This document shows, one piece after another, positions 34,900 through 46,344 of a stretch of 64,000 nucleotides of DNA. The notes under the pieces are model-generated. The model searched no databases. It saw nothing but the letters and a program-made list of their open reading frames with translations, and had not been told where the DNA came from. How positions within the stretch are numbered: the stretch's first letter is position 1; every line of letters begins with the position of its first letter. Source of the stretch: Cycas panzhihuaensis (lineage: Eukaryota > Cycadophyta); the NCBI GenBank assembly GCA_023213395.1, contig CM041465.1, forward strand, positions 195,989,741 through 196,053,740. The letters are read 5' to 3'. Position numbers and translations under genes: made by a program.

Positions 34900-35780
34900 A
34901 AGCATTGTTGAGATGATGTGAAGTATCTGAATTCTTCAATGAAATACGAAGAATTCAGAGCAAATTCATAAGCAATGGCTAGAACTGCCACCAAAAGACC
35001 CCAGAAAGAAGAATTTAACAAGCGTGGAACTTGGACAGTATGTTTTGGTGGGTGTCCTTCCATTTGTATTCAATTTTCTCTCAATCGTGACCACAATGGT
35101 AGCACAGCGACCATCCTTGCTAGACCGTTCACCAGAGCTAATTATGCGTCTGGCGAGCTTACCCAATGGACACAGGCTTTTTCAAAAAATGGACAAAAGC
35201 TCGACCTCTTAAGAATTGTGATGCCAAGAGTATCGCAATATTTCTATATGAAAATTTTATTGTTCGCTTTGGTTGTCCCTTAGAGTTAGTGTTGGATCAA
35301 GGTAGCATTTTTTAAATAGTACCATAAAACATCTCACTAATGAGTTTATGATCAAGCACTACCAATCTTCCCCTTATTATCCTAGAGCTAATGGTTAGGT
35401 TGAGACTACTAATAAAATTATGAAATTAACCTTGTCAAAGATTTACAGCGAGGGAAGAACCAATTGGGCAGAACGTTTACATTCAGTCCTTTGGGCAAAT
35501 AGAACAGCAATCAAATGACCACATAAGCAGACGCCATTCCAATTGGTATATGGCTTAAAGTTGTACTTCCATTAGAATTCCAAGCAGAAAGTCTCAGGAT
35601 AGCAATTCAACTACAAATGAACAAGCAAAATTCACAAGACAAGAGAATCATAGAACTTCTAAAATTAGATGAACGAAGGGCACGAGCTTTATGGGAATTA
35701 AAAGCTGAAAAGAAACGACGAAAGGCATGGCAAGATCGACATTTGCAAGATCGCCAAATTTAGTCAGTATATATTGGTTG
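34900..35780 (+). pseudogene. Ty3/gypsy integrase core remnant
   Basis: From about 35185 a frame reads KKWTKARPLKNCDAKSIA, IFLYENFIVRFGCPLELV and LDQGS, matching the gypsy integrase core and its second Asp. Other frames give IKHLTNEF, then PRANG.VE-type, then KLTLSKIYSEGRTNWAERLH and a TPFQLVYGL stretch, that is, the Glu region and helix downstream. 35565-35762 is an open stretch (VVLPLEFQAESLRIAIQ, then ARALWELKAEKKRRKAWQDR). Caulimovirids lack integrase, which argues for a retrotransposon. Frameshifts and stops occur throughout. Confidence 0.75.
35036..35125 (+). repeat. Duplicated coding block, copy 1
   Basis: 90 bp aligned without gaps to 35765-35854 (about 77% identity counted by eye). 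It translates as LVGVLPFVFNFLS followed by TTMVAQRPSLLD. It lies directly upstream of the gypsy integrase core. I do not recognise the protein family. Confidence 0.8.
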
Positions 35781-35962
35781 GTGTTCTTTCGTTTGTGTAC
35801 AGGTTTCTCTCAATGGCAACCACGATGGTAGCACAACATCCATCTCTATTAGACTATGCAGTCGAAGCCATTGCATGCTTAACAGGATTACCAAACCAGG
35901 GACCTGTATCCCAAGGGATAAATAGATATCTAAAGAGCAGGCAACGTATGAAATCAAGGTGA
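35765..35962 (+). repeat. Duplicated coding block, copy 2
   Basis: The first 90 bp match copy 1. The peptide LVGVLSFVYRFLS, then TTMVAQHPSLLD continues open to 35962. It sits directly after the integrase block ending RHLQDRQI and a TAG stop, where a gypsy integrase C-terminal domain would normally follow. The hydrophobic start could be a membrane segment, but function is unknown. Confidence 0.7.
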
Positions 35963-36413
35963 AGGAATCCGATGTTTCTAGATCAGGGATTCACATCTCA
36001 GGAATTTCATCCAAATAAATACAATGGATTGCACATTTTCTATTTACTAGAGTAATACTAGGGTAGAAGAGTTTGTTTGTTCTTAGCCACTTGCGTTTAA
36101 TGCTAATGGTCACAAATGGCCAGTAGTTTAATTGGGCCAAATGTGTTTCAAGTAGACTTCTATAAAATTTAGAAGCTATAAAAAATGCCACTCAATCCAT
36201 TTTATTTTTCTATCCTACTTTGTTAAAGGGGTTATTATTTTCACAATGTCTAGGTATTCAACTTCCACTAGTTGAGGAGGGACAACCTCTTTTGGCAAAA
36301 TGGACTAATTTGATTGCAAGAGAATGAGGACGCAGTTCTTTACCTTTGGCAAAGCTATAGGAACAAGCCAAAACCTGGCTTCATCAGCAATGGCAAGCTA
36401 GTAATCCACAGCC

Positions 36414-37097
36414 ATGCCTAGTTATAAGAAGGAAGAAGCAAAAGAGGCAAAAGATGTGAAACTGCAAGTAGAGGTGACCTCGCGAACTCAGACCAGGGTC
36501 CAAGACCGAGGACAAAAAAAAGAAGAGGATAAACAGATAGAGGTAAGGAAAGGGAAACGAAAAGTGGAAGAAGAGCCAGGCACGAGTAATGAAGAAGCAA
36601 ATCAACCTGTAGAGCAGCCATGGACAGTCATACCAACAACATTAAAATGCAAGGAGGAAAAACATCAAAAGCAGAGGAAGTTGGCAGCAGAAAAAAGATG
36701 ACAAGAGATCTTAAAGTACCTAAATAATCAACCAATAGAGATAGATTTTGATCAGTCTGAGGATTTCTTGGAAGAGGGTCTGGACCCAATGAGTTGCGAC
36801 CCTCAGGACGTCACACAATGAAAGCCCCCCTTCCTAGCAAAAGTGACTAGGCAACTTGTGACCGAGTTGGAGCAAAGGAATAGAAGACCCCCACCGAACA
36901 TACAGAGAATCCAACGACTTGAGGAAAAATTGGCAGCTACAAAAGCCCGTTTGGAATTCTTGAAAAAGTTCATCATGGTTTGGGTTAAGAGCACAGATGC
37001 CATTGCCCATAAGGTGCAGGCGTTCAAAGCTTGCTTTGATCAAGAGATTCCCCAAGGTTTGCACGAAGTAATTTACAAATTAGGGCATGGATTATAG
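36414..37097 (+). pseudogene. Unrecognised coiled-coil-rich reading frame of the gypsy fragment
   Basis: One frame runs from the ATG at 36414 to a TAG at 37095-37097, broken by two in-frame TGA codons near 36699 and 36819. The first part is Lys/Glu/Gln-rich and probably disordered (EVRKGKRKVEEEPG). The second has heptad-like helices (RIQRLEEKLAATKARLEFLKK) and a KSTDAIAHKVQAF segment. It follows the integrase on the same strand, so it may be a third ORF or gag-like product of this element. No family is recognised. Related peptide (ILVDPCRSQG) continues to about 37420. Confidence 0.45.
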
Positions 37098-37427
37098 AGA
37101 CACAAGATGATGTTGAACATGCTCAAAGATTTTAGAGTAAAATCCACAATTTACAATAGGATTTGGCTAGAACTAAGCAATTGTACAATGAGGTAACCAA
37201 AGACATTAAACGCATGCATAGAGGGGAAAAGCCCACTATGGCACAATTGGATGCCTTGCGGGATGCTGCTATCTTAGTTGATCCTTGTCGATCTCAGGGC
37301 ATATGAGTTCCGCCAATCATTGTGCAACCAGACCATATGTTTATTCGACAAGCAATGAACAAACTACACAAGAAATGGAGGAAGCGTATTATTTGTTGGC
37401 ATAAAAAGTTTTTGAGGGGGAAGGAGT

Positions 37428-38250
37428 TGGGTGAAAAAAAAATTTGATGGAAAACAAGTGAGGGCACTCATTGGTTCTGTGATGGGGGAGATGTGTGTAG
37501 ATGAAATTGCACACACAGTTTTTGAAGAAAATTGTAATAAGAAGTCTGGTGATAATTGAGTTGCAATTGCAATCTGATTGCAGTTGAGCAATAGTTGCAA
37601 CCCGATTCCAGTTGAGCAACAGTTGCAATCTTATTGCAGTTGAGCAACAATTGCGACCCGATTGCAATTGAGCAACAGTTGCAACCTGATTGCAGTTGAG
37701 CAACAGTTGTGACCCGATTGCAATTGAACCGCAGTTGCGAGCAGATCGCACTTAAAACTGCAATTACGATTGAATCGTAGTTGAAATCGCAGTTACAATT
37801 GAATTGCAGTTGAAGTCACAGTTACAATCAAATTGCAGTTGGAGACACAGTTATGATCAAATTGCAGTTGAGCCGCAATTACAATCAAATCGCAGTTGCG
37901 ACGAGATCGTAGTTGAGCCGCGATTTCGACCCAATTGCAGTTGGAACTGCCATTGCTATTAGATTGCACTTTAAGAGGGAACCGACCATTTTGTCAATAG
38001 TACTGTACCATTTGTAATATAACCAACGGTGGTTGAAACAATTGATTTTCTATGTATCAAATAGTAGTCAGTCTAATGATGATAGATCTAGAGAGATAGA
38101 CAGCAAAAATTAAGAAGAGTGTGTACAGAATTCTTCTTGCTATAGCAGGCTCAACATTGCTATTGTAATCCTTGTGTGATGTCGGGTCTGCATCTGGTTG
38201 TGAGAGGACTAGACACAGTTCCCTATTCTAACGATATTATGTTTTGCATC
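37428..38250 (+). repeat. Probable 3' LTR of the gypsy fragment
   Basis: A purine-rich stretch TTTTTGAGGGGGAAGGAGT (37408-37426) precedes a possible LTR start TGGGTGAAAA. The interval then carries the 28-bp repeat array and a TA-rich promoter-like site (GTAATATAACC, near 38016). No second LTR is present, and the right end is inferred. Confidence 0.4.
37558..37972. repeat. 28-bp degenerate tandem repeat array rich in CANNTG
   Basis: About fifteen units resembling GATTGCAGTTGAGCAACAGTTGCAACCC, clearest at 37575-37730 and more degenerate to 37972. Most units hold two CAGTTG/CAATTG hexamers about 11 bp apart. The 28-bp period is not a multiple of three, so this is not a protein repeat. Confidence 0.9.
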
Positions 38251-38299
38251 ATATTGGGTATTCCTTGTGCTTGCTTTATCCAGTTATGTTTGTAATTGT

Positions 38300-39325
38300 A
38301 GATAGATAAAGGCACACACAATATTTAGTGGTATATGTGTTTGTTTCACATATGTGACACCACTTTAATTCCTTATTTACATTACTAACTTTTGGAGTGA
38401 GGTAGCACTCCTTTGTTGAATGTGTTTCTAACTAACAAATGTGACACCATTTTGGGTCAATACTAGCTCCTCCAATCTGTTGACTACCGCTTGGCTTTTC
38501 TTCTTCTTTCCTTGTTTTTCTTTTCCTCATTTCTAATTTCATTTCTGCCATTTCTCCTTCTTAGGGTTTCTAATTCTGAGTCTTCTTCTTTCGTTACTAC
38601 CTTACAAACTTTCTCCATGCATAGCTCTTTAATTTTGTCTTGTAACATTTTCTTGTGAGCCTACTTTCTCAAACTCCACTTTTTTTTCTAACTCCAACGC
38701 CCATTCCTTGGCATTGGCAAACATTTTGTTGGGATGTTGTTTCATTGGTATCCTTAGTCTTGATTATAACCCACGCACAAAGAAACTTCTCAACATAAAA
38801 TATGGAAGTTTTTTCCCATTGGTTACATTCCCAGCCACAACGGCCATCCAACTTGCATAGTCTAGGATTGTTTTTCCTGGTTGTTGCTTTAGACTTCTCA
38901 ACATTTGTACCATTACTTCATTGCTTCGTAGTTTTGAAACGTCCCCTAAAATTCTTTAACTATGTCATCCCATGTTCTAGTTTTTGGATTCAATTCTTTG
39001 CACCACATTAGTGATACTCCTCTTGAAGTACTATGAATCTTTCCGTTATGTCATCCCCATCCATGATTTTTCTCACTTCAATCATATTTTTCAAAAGATA
39101 TAGATGCTCAACAACATTAGTAGTTTCATCAAAATGTAAGGTGTTTAGAAGCATTTTCATTATAATATCTTGAGGATGTCATTTTTTATGGTGTCTTAGC
39201 CCTTGACTTACCCACAGATGTTGTATTAAGCTTTAGTGATAATCTTGGCTCTTAGTGTTGTTTCCACACTTTCCTTAAACAACATATTATTTGTTGGTGT
39301 TTTCACGTGTATTGTTTCTTCTATC
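38300..39325 (-). pseudogene. Gag-like remnant with two zinc knuckles (3' part)
   Basis: On the minus strand two knuckles of 42 nt are visible: 38405-38446 (C-HI-C-x4-H-STKE-C, with a stop in the x4) and 38318-38359 (C-HI-C-ETNT-Y-TTKY-C, His changed to Tyr). Both follow a KWCHIC start. Upstream frames give EHLYLLKNMIEVRKIMDGDD and a Lys-rich segment, as in retrotransposon gag. Many stops occur. The copia or gypsy origin is unresolved. The frame is interrupted at 39325 by a nested LTR element. Confidence 0.65.
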
Positions 39326-39674
39326 TACTGAAATATGGCACTAATGGGCATACAAATACATAATGAAACACATATAGGTGATTAAAGGTGTAAACAATAA
39401 ATGAATAAATTAAAGAATGAAGTATGTACAAACATATAAGACAATAAAACTTGTGGGAAATGATCATGTCCAATTATTGCATTAGGTATGAATACATATA
39501 GTATATAATCACCTCATGACTAACCAATGACATATGAGTGCCCCTATGTCCACCAATAGGACAAATACATGAATATATGTGCACCACCTTGCACACAACT
39601 TAATAACCCAATTTAATATTACATGAGAGAGTGGGGGTCTAATATTAACCCAACATTAAACATTATTTCTAACA
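39326..39674 (-). repeat. LARD-like element 3' LTR
   Basis: Matches 42105-42453 with scattered indels (for example near 39378 and 39500). Confidence 0.88.
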
Positions 39675-42104
39675 CCCACACCCCCCCACCATAATGTTTA
39701 ATTACATATATCACATCATCTTCACATCCACCTTCTTCAACTTTGCTGGATCAAATGGAAAACACCTCCAACGTGTACAAGTTGTATCTCCAAGTTACTC
39801 AAACAATGAAACTTTGTTGATATTCGTATAAAGAAAACTCCATCTACTGGGTTGCATGGTAACCAACCATTGCAACTGCCTATTCTATAGGAACCTCCAT
39901 CAAGTACATGGTTCTAACAACATTTGTCAACACCATTCCAGGAATAGACCGAACTACCTGGCCAGCCAAATGAGTTGAGTACCAAAACATAGCAACTTCC
40001 CTTCTTGAAGCCTCCACAAGTGGTCCATTTAGGTTTATCAACATGTTGTTTCGCTTGAAGTCTCCAACATTGGTCTCTCCAAGCCTTTCACTATTATCAC
40101 TTGGAGTCTCAAACTCTGAGCTCTCCAAAGTTTCCAATGATCCTTGAAGCCTCCGTAAACGGTCCCTCCAAGATACCACACAACCTACTAGCCTTGCTCA
40201 AAACAATCATACAACCACCATATGACTTACAAATACCAACAACTGACATTAACAAAAAGATGTGACCAACTAAATGCATTAATAATCCTCTTTCATATAA
40301 CATTTTAAATAATGTGGGTTCTCCAAAGCCTCTAAAAAATAAAGCCTATAAACCAAGCATAAAATTTTATCCAAAAGAAACCCCCTTTTTTAATGCCTGA
40401 GAATATAAGCACCAACTTCCTCGATTAAAATCTGCCTAACAAAAACTCAAAAGGGGTCATATGGTCATATAATTACCCATTTTGACCGTGTCAAAGCAAC
40501 AAATCCAACACACCTGACAACACTCTAATTTGATATCCCAATGAAAAGATATGACAAAAGATCTGCCAGTGGGTCCTCAAAAAGATTAAAATTGGACAAA
40601 AATAAAAATAAGCCCCTTTTATTTCTAGCTCTTGGTCACACGCTAAACTCTGTGTGATCGTTCATCTTTAAAAAAGGGGCTAGTGAAGGAAGCATATTTA
40701 ATTTAAATTGAACTTTGTAAAGAAAAACTCTTTACCCCTAAATATTTTCGTCAGGTATCTATGCCAGTCGTCTACACCTCTCGAAAAATTTTACTACCAT
40801 AGAGTCTCTATGCCTTTCCAAGACCTCACACCGAGCCAAATCTGGATGAGATGGGCATCTCGATTTATTCTATAAGATAGATATAAGCTTCTTAGGTCGA
40901 ACTAAAATATAGAAATTTTACTACGAAATTTTTGTTCCTAATCATTTTTTCCACAATAAGAGCCAGATCAAGCAATAGACGAAGGAATCATCACCCATCA
41001 GCTCCTTCGCCACAGTATTCATCTTCAACGCCCTATCAACACCTCCATGGTTGCACTTATAACAGGTCGTTTGAATTATAACCTCTGGTGTTGTCGCCAT
41101 ATGAAACATTATTGCCTCCCACTTGATGATTGAAATCTCCTATTACACAGTAGCTAACCATGGCACAACTATCAATCTCAATCCACAGGAAAGGTATTAG
41201 AAGTTTTTGAAATTGACAGTGTCGACACTCTAGCATCATGCCTTACAACAGATTAAATGGGCAGTTGAGATCGTTTTATAATGTTGTCGGCTCTATCGTA
41301 TGAGTACAATGATCTCCCTATCCAACGAGAATAGTCATCTCCTATCATATTGAAGACCACTACGCTGCTTGGATGATACCACATCCGCATCTAAGAATTT
41401 CCCTCGAGAGCGAGGTAGAGAGCCTGTTGTCAATGGCAATTCCTGTTAGGCACTCAACCTTCATGGTCATCTCCCATCATTCTGCAATGTTGGCTCCTTC
41501 CAAAGGCTAGGGCTTTGTTGAGCATCAACTATAAACAATGTATTTCTTCTATTATAGCATCATTGCATACATTTTTTTCCCATCTTTGTTGATCTATCAA
41601 ACCCTTGAGTTTTGCCCAATAAACCTGTCAAACCCTTATTTCAAGCCTACAAAAAATTATTTGCCATAATATTTTAATACAGTATTTACCACTAGCCTCT
41701 AGATAGTCAGGGCTCAACATTTAATTGCAATATGCATTACTAATGCAATGTGCTCACTAGCTTGCATATAGGATAGTACATCCAATTAAGTTTACTCAAC
41801 AACGACATTAATAATCACAGCAGGAAATGAATAAATACTTGTGGACTCACCACAAAAGCTCTGCATGTTTAATATTGACACCGCATGCATAAATAAATGC
41901 CCACATATAAATCAAACTCACCAAATAAAATCACAATCTTCAATTTTGGCTCATACTGGCTCTATCACTAATGTCCATATATCATGATCGCATCTTCTTA
42001 TTAAATTTCTCTCGATGTAGGCTAACCTTGGCTCTTCTTTTTCTCTAAACCCTTGATTGAAATCTCCTCCATGAGGTCTCTTCAATCTTCCTACTCTAAT
42101 ACCA
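39675..42104 (-). other. Interior of LARD-like element
   Basis: The longest frame (39880-40179, minus, 99 codons) resembles no retroelement domain. SLETLESS-type repeats in it come from recurring CTCCAA-rich DNA (39990-40170). Nothing else coding is seen. Confidence 0.6.
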
Positions 42105-42453
42105 TGTTGAAATATGGCACTAATGGACATATGAATACACAATGAAATACATATACATGAGGTGATTAAAGGTGTAAACAATAAATGAACAAATCAAAGA
42201 ATGAAGTATGTACAAACACATAAGACAATAAAGCTTGTGGGAAATGATCGTGTCCAAGTATTGTATTAGGTATGACTACATACTTATAGTACATAGCCAC
42301 CTCATGACTAACCAATGACATCTAAGAAACCCTATGTCCACCAATAGGACAAATACATAAATAGGTGTGCACCACCTTGCACACAATTTAATTTAATGTT
42401 ACATGAGAGAGCGGGGGTCTAACATTAACGCAACATTAAACATTATTCTAACA
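42105..42453 (-). repeat. LARD-like element 5' LTR
   Basis: Preceded by CTCTAATACCA (42094-42104), a derivative of the iMet primer-binding site complement, which gives the minus orientation. Confidence 0.88.
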
Positions 42454-42649
42454 TTATCCCGGGTATATAAATTGCTGGTGGCGTTTATACTAGAAATGTA
42501 TCGTCTCCTAGCTTTGGCGATGTATTAAATAACTTCCTTGTGAGATAATTTTCCCAAGTTGCTTTGAGACCTTCATCTGCCTTATTCTCACTATCACTCG
42601 TACTCTTCGAACTTCCCTCTGGGCTAGAGTTCTCCTTACTCCTCACCAT
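42454..42649 (-). pseudogene. Gag-like remnant, N-terminal part
   Basis: An ATG at 42649 opens 54 codons (Ser/Glu-rich, then KATWENYLTRKLF) to a TAA at 42485-42487. The reading then runs to the insertion point of the LARD-like element. Its partner is 38300-39325. No specific family is recognised beyond gag-like composition and context. Confidence 0.45.
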
Positions 42650-43700
42650 AATCCCTTTAGGGTCAAAAACATTGGCCTAATTTTGTCTCCAGGGTTGGTT
42701 CAACTATCGTAGCGCCTCCTCCGCTTTTAGTAGTCCTTGGTGTTAATAATCCACTTACTTCTGATGTTTTGATGGACTTGTCATTTGTCCCACCTCTTAG
42801 CAGCCTTCCCCCCTTATGCACCCATCTTAATTTACTCAGTTTAACATGTTACCCTTTAGCAGCTTAACTCCAAAATCCTACTACTCAAAGGCTTCTTATG
42901 TGACATTAGCAGGTTCCTAGTTGTCACGATTTAGTTAAACGCTGCCATCACAACGACAATCACAATCCTTTAATCTTTATACATATGCTCTCACCCTTCC
43001 TCGAATCCTCGGGTTCTTCTTTATAACAAAGTTTTAGCAACAAAACCAATGTTGGCATATACTTGGCACACCAGCGTCCCAAAACCGCATGTTAATGGAT
43101 CAGTCTTGTGACCTATTTTACTCAGCATTGTGTATTGGATGTTGGTTGCATGTTAAGGCAATCTTATATGTGCAACATTACAGAACACTTACAACATATG
43201 CAACCAATCATCAAGTACACATGTTACACAAAATATTCCTTCACAATTCATTATTTCATTCATCAACACTCGAGTACAATGCTTCACTCTCACCCTAGAG
43301 AGAATGACTAGTGATCAAATGACTCGCCTCTCACCATTGGACAAACGGCAAAAATGCCCTATTTATACACTTTTCTCATAGCCATTCACCCCAAAGGTGT
43401 GACTACACAAAATACCTTTTGCCTTTTCATGACAAAACCCGAATTACACTTCATCCTTCCATATGTTTGTATGGTCACCATCATCTAGATCGGGGCAAAA
43501 TAGTTCCCTAGTAAGCATTCACCACTCCTCATAACCATTTGTATTCCTATAAGTTGTTCACCATTCTACAATGCATGGAGAAAAATTCCACAAGCGCTAA
43601 AATGCCGACCTGCAACTGTTCCAGCTGTCCAGAACCATTCCACAGTGCATTGTTTCTATGAATTCACTCAATTCTTGTCATTTTCACCACTAGACCTATT
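42650..43700. other. Unassigned interval
   Basis: No domain recognised on either strand. Overlapping short frames at 43089-43311 are not supported by codon pattern or context. Confidence 0.4.
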
Positions 43701-43997
43701 CCTGGAACCGTTCCCAAGTGTCCAAATGTCAAATCTTCTACCAACACTGTGTGGACCAGCACACACACCACATTTTAGTAGGCACTCCTGATGATCCTAA
43801 AGTTCCATTCAAGACAAATACCATTCTAGACATCAAGACTAGGGGTATAAACTAGAAAGCCTCCTACTCGATCATCAATAAAGGCAAATTGTTTTGACAA
43901 ACAAATTAGTTCTCCAAAGCAATGGTGGACCAATACTTCCCATGTCTCAATGAGCCCCTGAAATTGGGGACAATTTCATCTTAAAGAGGGGAGGAAA
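43701..43997 (+). pseudogene. Gypsy pol 3'-end remnant with polypurine tract
   Basis: The short coding-like run before 43980 (plus strand, several frames) ends at AAAGAGGGGAGGAAA (43983-43997), a strong polypurine tract preceded by a GGGGACAATTTCATC sequence typical of gypsy 3' ends. The protein-level match is weak, so the call rests mainly on the tract and its context. Confidence 0.5.
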
Positions 43998-44460
43998 TGA
44001 TGAGAAATAATCATTGAATTTGTATACATTGAAATCATCATAAGGGTTAATATCCACTTATCATAATAAGCAAACATAACCAAGCAAATGACTATGGTTA
44101 AGTTATAGTTAAGCTAGTTGAGGAAAAAATCAGTCAAGTATAAACTGATTAGCGAAGGGTTAGCTATGACAGTAAGCATCTAAAACTACTACTACTTATT
44201 ATAAAAAGCATACTTGCAATTTATAATAAAGGAGAAAGTAAGGAGAATCCTTAACACTTTTTTTTCCTCTCTCTCTACCTTCTCTTTTTGTTTTGTGACA
44301 AATCATTCACTGAGAATTTTAGACCATTCCTGTAAATTTTATAGTTCTAACAATCTCCATGAGAACTTTCAATTACAAGGTTTTTACAATTACTTCTACT
44401 TCTGTGTTTTTTCACAAGAACTTTCTGAATATTGTACAAACTTTCCTCCAGAATGTTAGG
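43998..44460 (+). repeat. Probable gypsy 3' LTR
   Basis: Starts TGATGAG directly after the polypurine tract. Contains TATAAAAA at 44200-44207 and AATAAA at 44225-44230, in the order expected in an LTR. The right edge and target duplication were not found. Confidence 0.5.
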
Positions 44461-45080
44461 GAATAACCCACTGTCATCATTTTGTTGGATTCCAAATCTG
44501 AAACTCATTATTTATGCACATTGGCCAGTGCTTCGGCCATCATTAAGGGCATTTTAATTGATGCATGATTTGCCCTAAAATTGAATTTTCCAAATGGAAC
44601 CTTTCCCATCAACAGAGTTCTTTTGTCAAGTAGATTTCTTCTTGCTGAAACTTAGACCATCTTACTTGTTTTGATTTAGAAAGAAGCCTTTGAAAATATT
44701 TTTGTCCTCTTCTATCCCCTGCACTGGACTGACTGGCAAGTAAGTGTAAGTGCACTCATTAAATTACTATAGTTATTTCAACTTCACAGTATTTCTGTAA
44801 GGCTGCTCTTAAGACAAAGTTGACAACAGCTGATCAAACTTGCAAAAGCATCTCAACATGCACTCCTAAACACATATCAGCTACGTTATCTAGTTAACAG
44901 TTTGCATTTGCATTAGGCAAGCAAAAAAACACAAAAAGTTTACCTATGCCAAGGCAAAAGGTGTGTTTACAGAAAAAACCAAACAGACAAATTCATAAAA
45001 ATGCTTGAAAATGCTCAAAATCTAATCTTCCCCAAATCACACAAGTTCTAGAGCTTGAAATGACTCTGCCAGTGCTTTCT
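44461..45080. other. Interval without recognised features
   Basis: AT-rich, no long frame. It could hold downstream exons of the minus-strand unit at 45080-46345, but no acceptor site stands out. Confidence 0.4.
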
Positions 45081-45270
45081 TTTGCATTCTACTTTTTCTT
45101 TATTGTTGGGTCTCACAACAAAAAAGAAAAACAAAAAGCATAACAAAAAATTGTTGAAGATCGCCAAATCCATGAATTAATGCCAAATATTTGGGCAAAT
45201 GAAAAACCAGGTTGTTATCTTAATTAATAAATTAAATAAAATTCGTTTACAAAACTGTAACTTAACTTAC

Positions 45271-45406
45271 AAGCATGTCGTAGCAGCCCTTATTAAGCTA
45301 GGATAATTTACTAGCTTTTCCCCCACTTTGCAGCTGCCAATTTGACCACATGCATATAAGATCGGCAAGCTTAGCACAATTTTGCAGTCCAATGGTCTGA
45401 TTTGCA
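45271..45406 (-). other. Candidate 136-nt exon 3
   Basis: Acceptor ATTCTCGCTTTCACAG, donor GTAAGTTAAG. One of three frames is open throughout. Intron 2 would be 442 bp. Confidence 0.4.
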
Positions 45407-45848
45407 CTGTGAAAGCGAGAATTTAGCAGATATCAAACAGCTTTAAAGCATCATTCAAAGAGAATTTATGCTGGTTCCAGTATCTACAGCAAATACAGTA
45501 CCATTAAACAAAATACCGACTTTTGTTGTGCAAATATTGCAAATATCGCCCTATAGAACTAAGAGAAAGCATCTGTTGCAAAAAATCAGCCAATATTGAT
45601 ATCCAGGAATCATATTTATTCAAATACGGATCTCAAATGCAAAAATAAAAATGCTCAAAACAGAGCATCTGATGGCGTACAGAACGCAAACTGCATACTA
45701 TTTGCATCTTGACATGGATTCCCACAACTGGTTCCGTTGTCATAAATATCGGTAATAGTGAACCTGATAACTGATCCAGTGCACTATTGCTTATAGCTAA
45801 TTTAACGCAACAATGGGAATCCACCCTCCCTTATTAAGCTTCACTTAC

Positions 45849-45888
45849 CAGTGCTAATATAAACCAAGCGACTTCGCGGACTCAATTT
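45849..45888 (-). other. Candidate 40-nt exon 2
   Basis: Acceptor CTTTCTGTTGTTGCAG directly before, donor GTAAGTGAAG directly after. Intron 1 would be 366 bp. Confidence 0.45.
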
Positions 45889-46254
45889 CTGCAACAACAG
45901 AAAGTGTTCGCCGGCCGGCAACTGGAATGAGCCATGCAAACGCCGTAAGATAATTGAAATTGTGCTTGAACATAACAGTCTCTGCGGAATTACCCTCATT
46001 GAAGTTTCATTTTATATATGCAAACTGCGCATGTAATGATTTCACAAGCAATTTCGCATATGATTATGTAGTGCGTTTCGCATCTAAGATTATTTATAAA
46101 ATAAAACCTCGATAAGAATAATTTTCACATTCGGTAAAATTTAAACAAAAAAGGAGAAACTAGATTAATCATTCACCTGGCTCGCTATTACTGAAATTTA
46201 CTTAAACATAACAGGCTGTGGAAATCCGTCAAGGCCACCAGAGGAAATACTTAC

Positions 46255-46340
46255 CTTGGCAGTCGGTGATCATCAACGGGTCCGGAGAGAAACAAACCCT
46301 CGCTCCGCTTCAGCTCTGTTCTTCCTTTCTCTCCTTGTAT
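46255..46340 (-). other. Candidate exon 1 with splice donor
   Basis: Ends GCCAAG, followed by GTAAGTATTT (intron begins at 46254), an almost ideal plant donor. The block is GC-richer than its surroundings (GAGCTGAAGCGGAGCGAGGG). Confidence 0.45.
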
Positions 46341-46344
46341 TCTT

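Larger units (their letters stand above)
39326..42453 (-). mobile_element. Non-autonomous LTR element (LARD-like) nested in a gag remnant
   Basis: LTRs of about 349 bp lie at 39326-39674 and 42105-42453. The right begins TGTTGAAATATGGCAC, the left is mutated to TACTGAAATATGGCAC, and both end TCTAACA. Flanks are CTATC (39321-39325) and TTATC (42454-42458). CTCTAATACCA before the right LTR is a decayed tRNA-iMet site, and CCCACACCCCCCCACC after the left LTR is the complement of a polypurine tract. The 2.4-kb interior has no recognisable gag or pol motif, so mobility would depend on proteins from other elements. LTRs carry many substitutions and indels, so the copy is older than Copia-1 to Copia-3. 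Confidence 0.88.

Noticed and set aside
34900-35780. Endogenous pararetrovirus (caulimovirid) origin
   Set aside because: The block encodes integrase-core motifs, which caulimovirids lack. No movement protein or coat motif was seen.
37389-37751. 120-codon minus-strand frame with repeated QLQS.CNC-like peptides
   Set aside because: It is a by-product of the 28-bp array, whose period shifts frame each unit.
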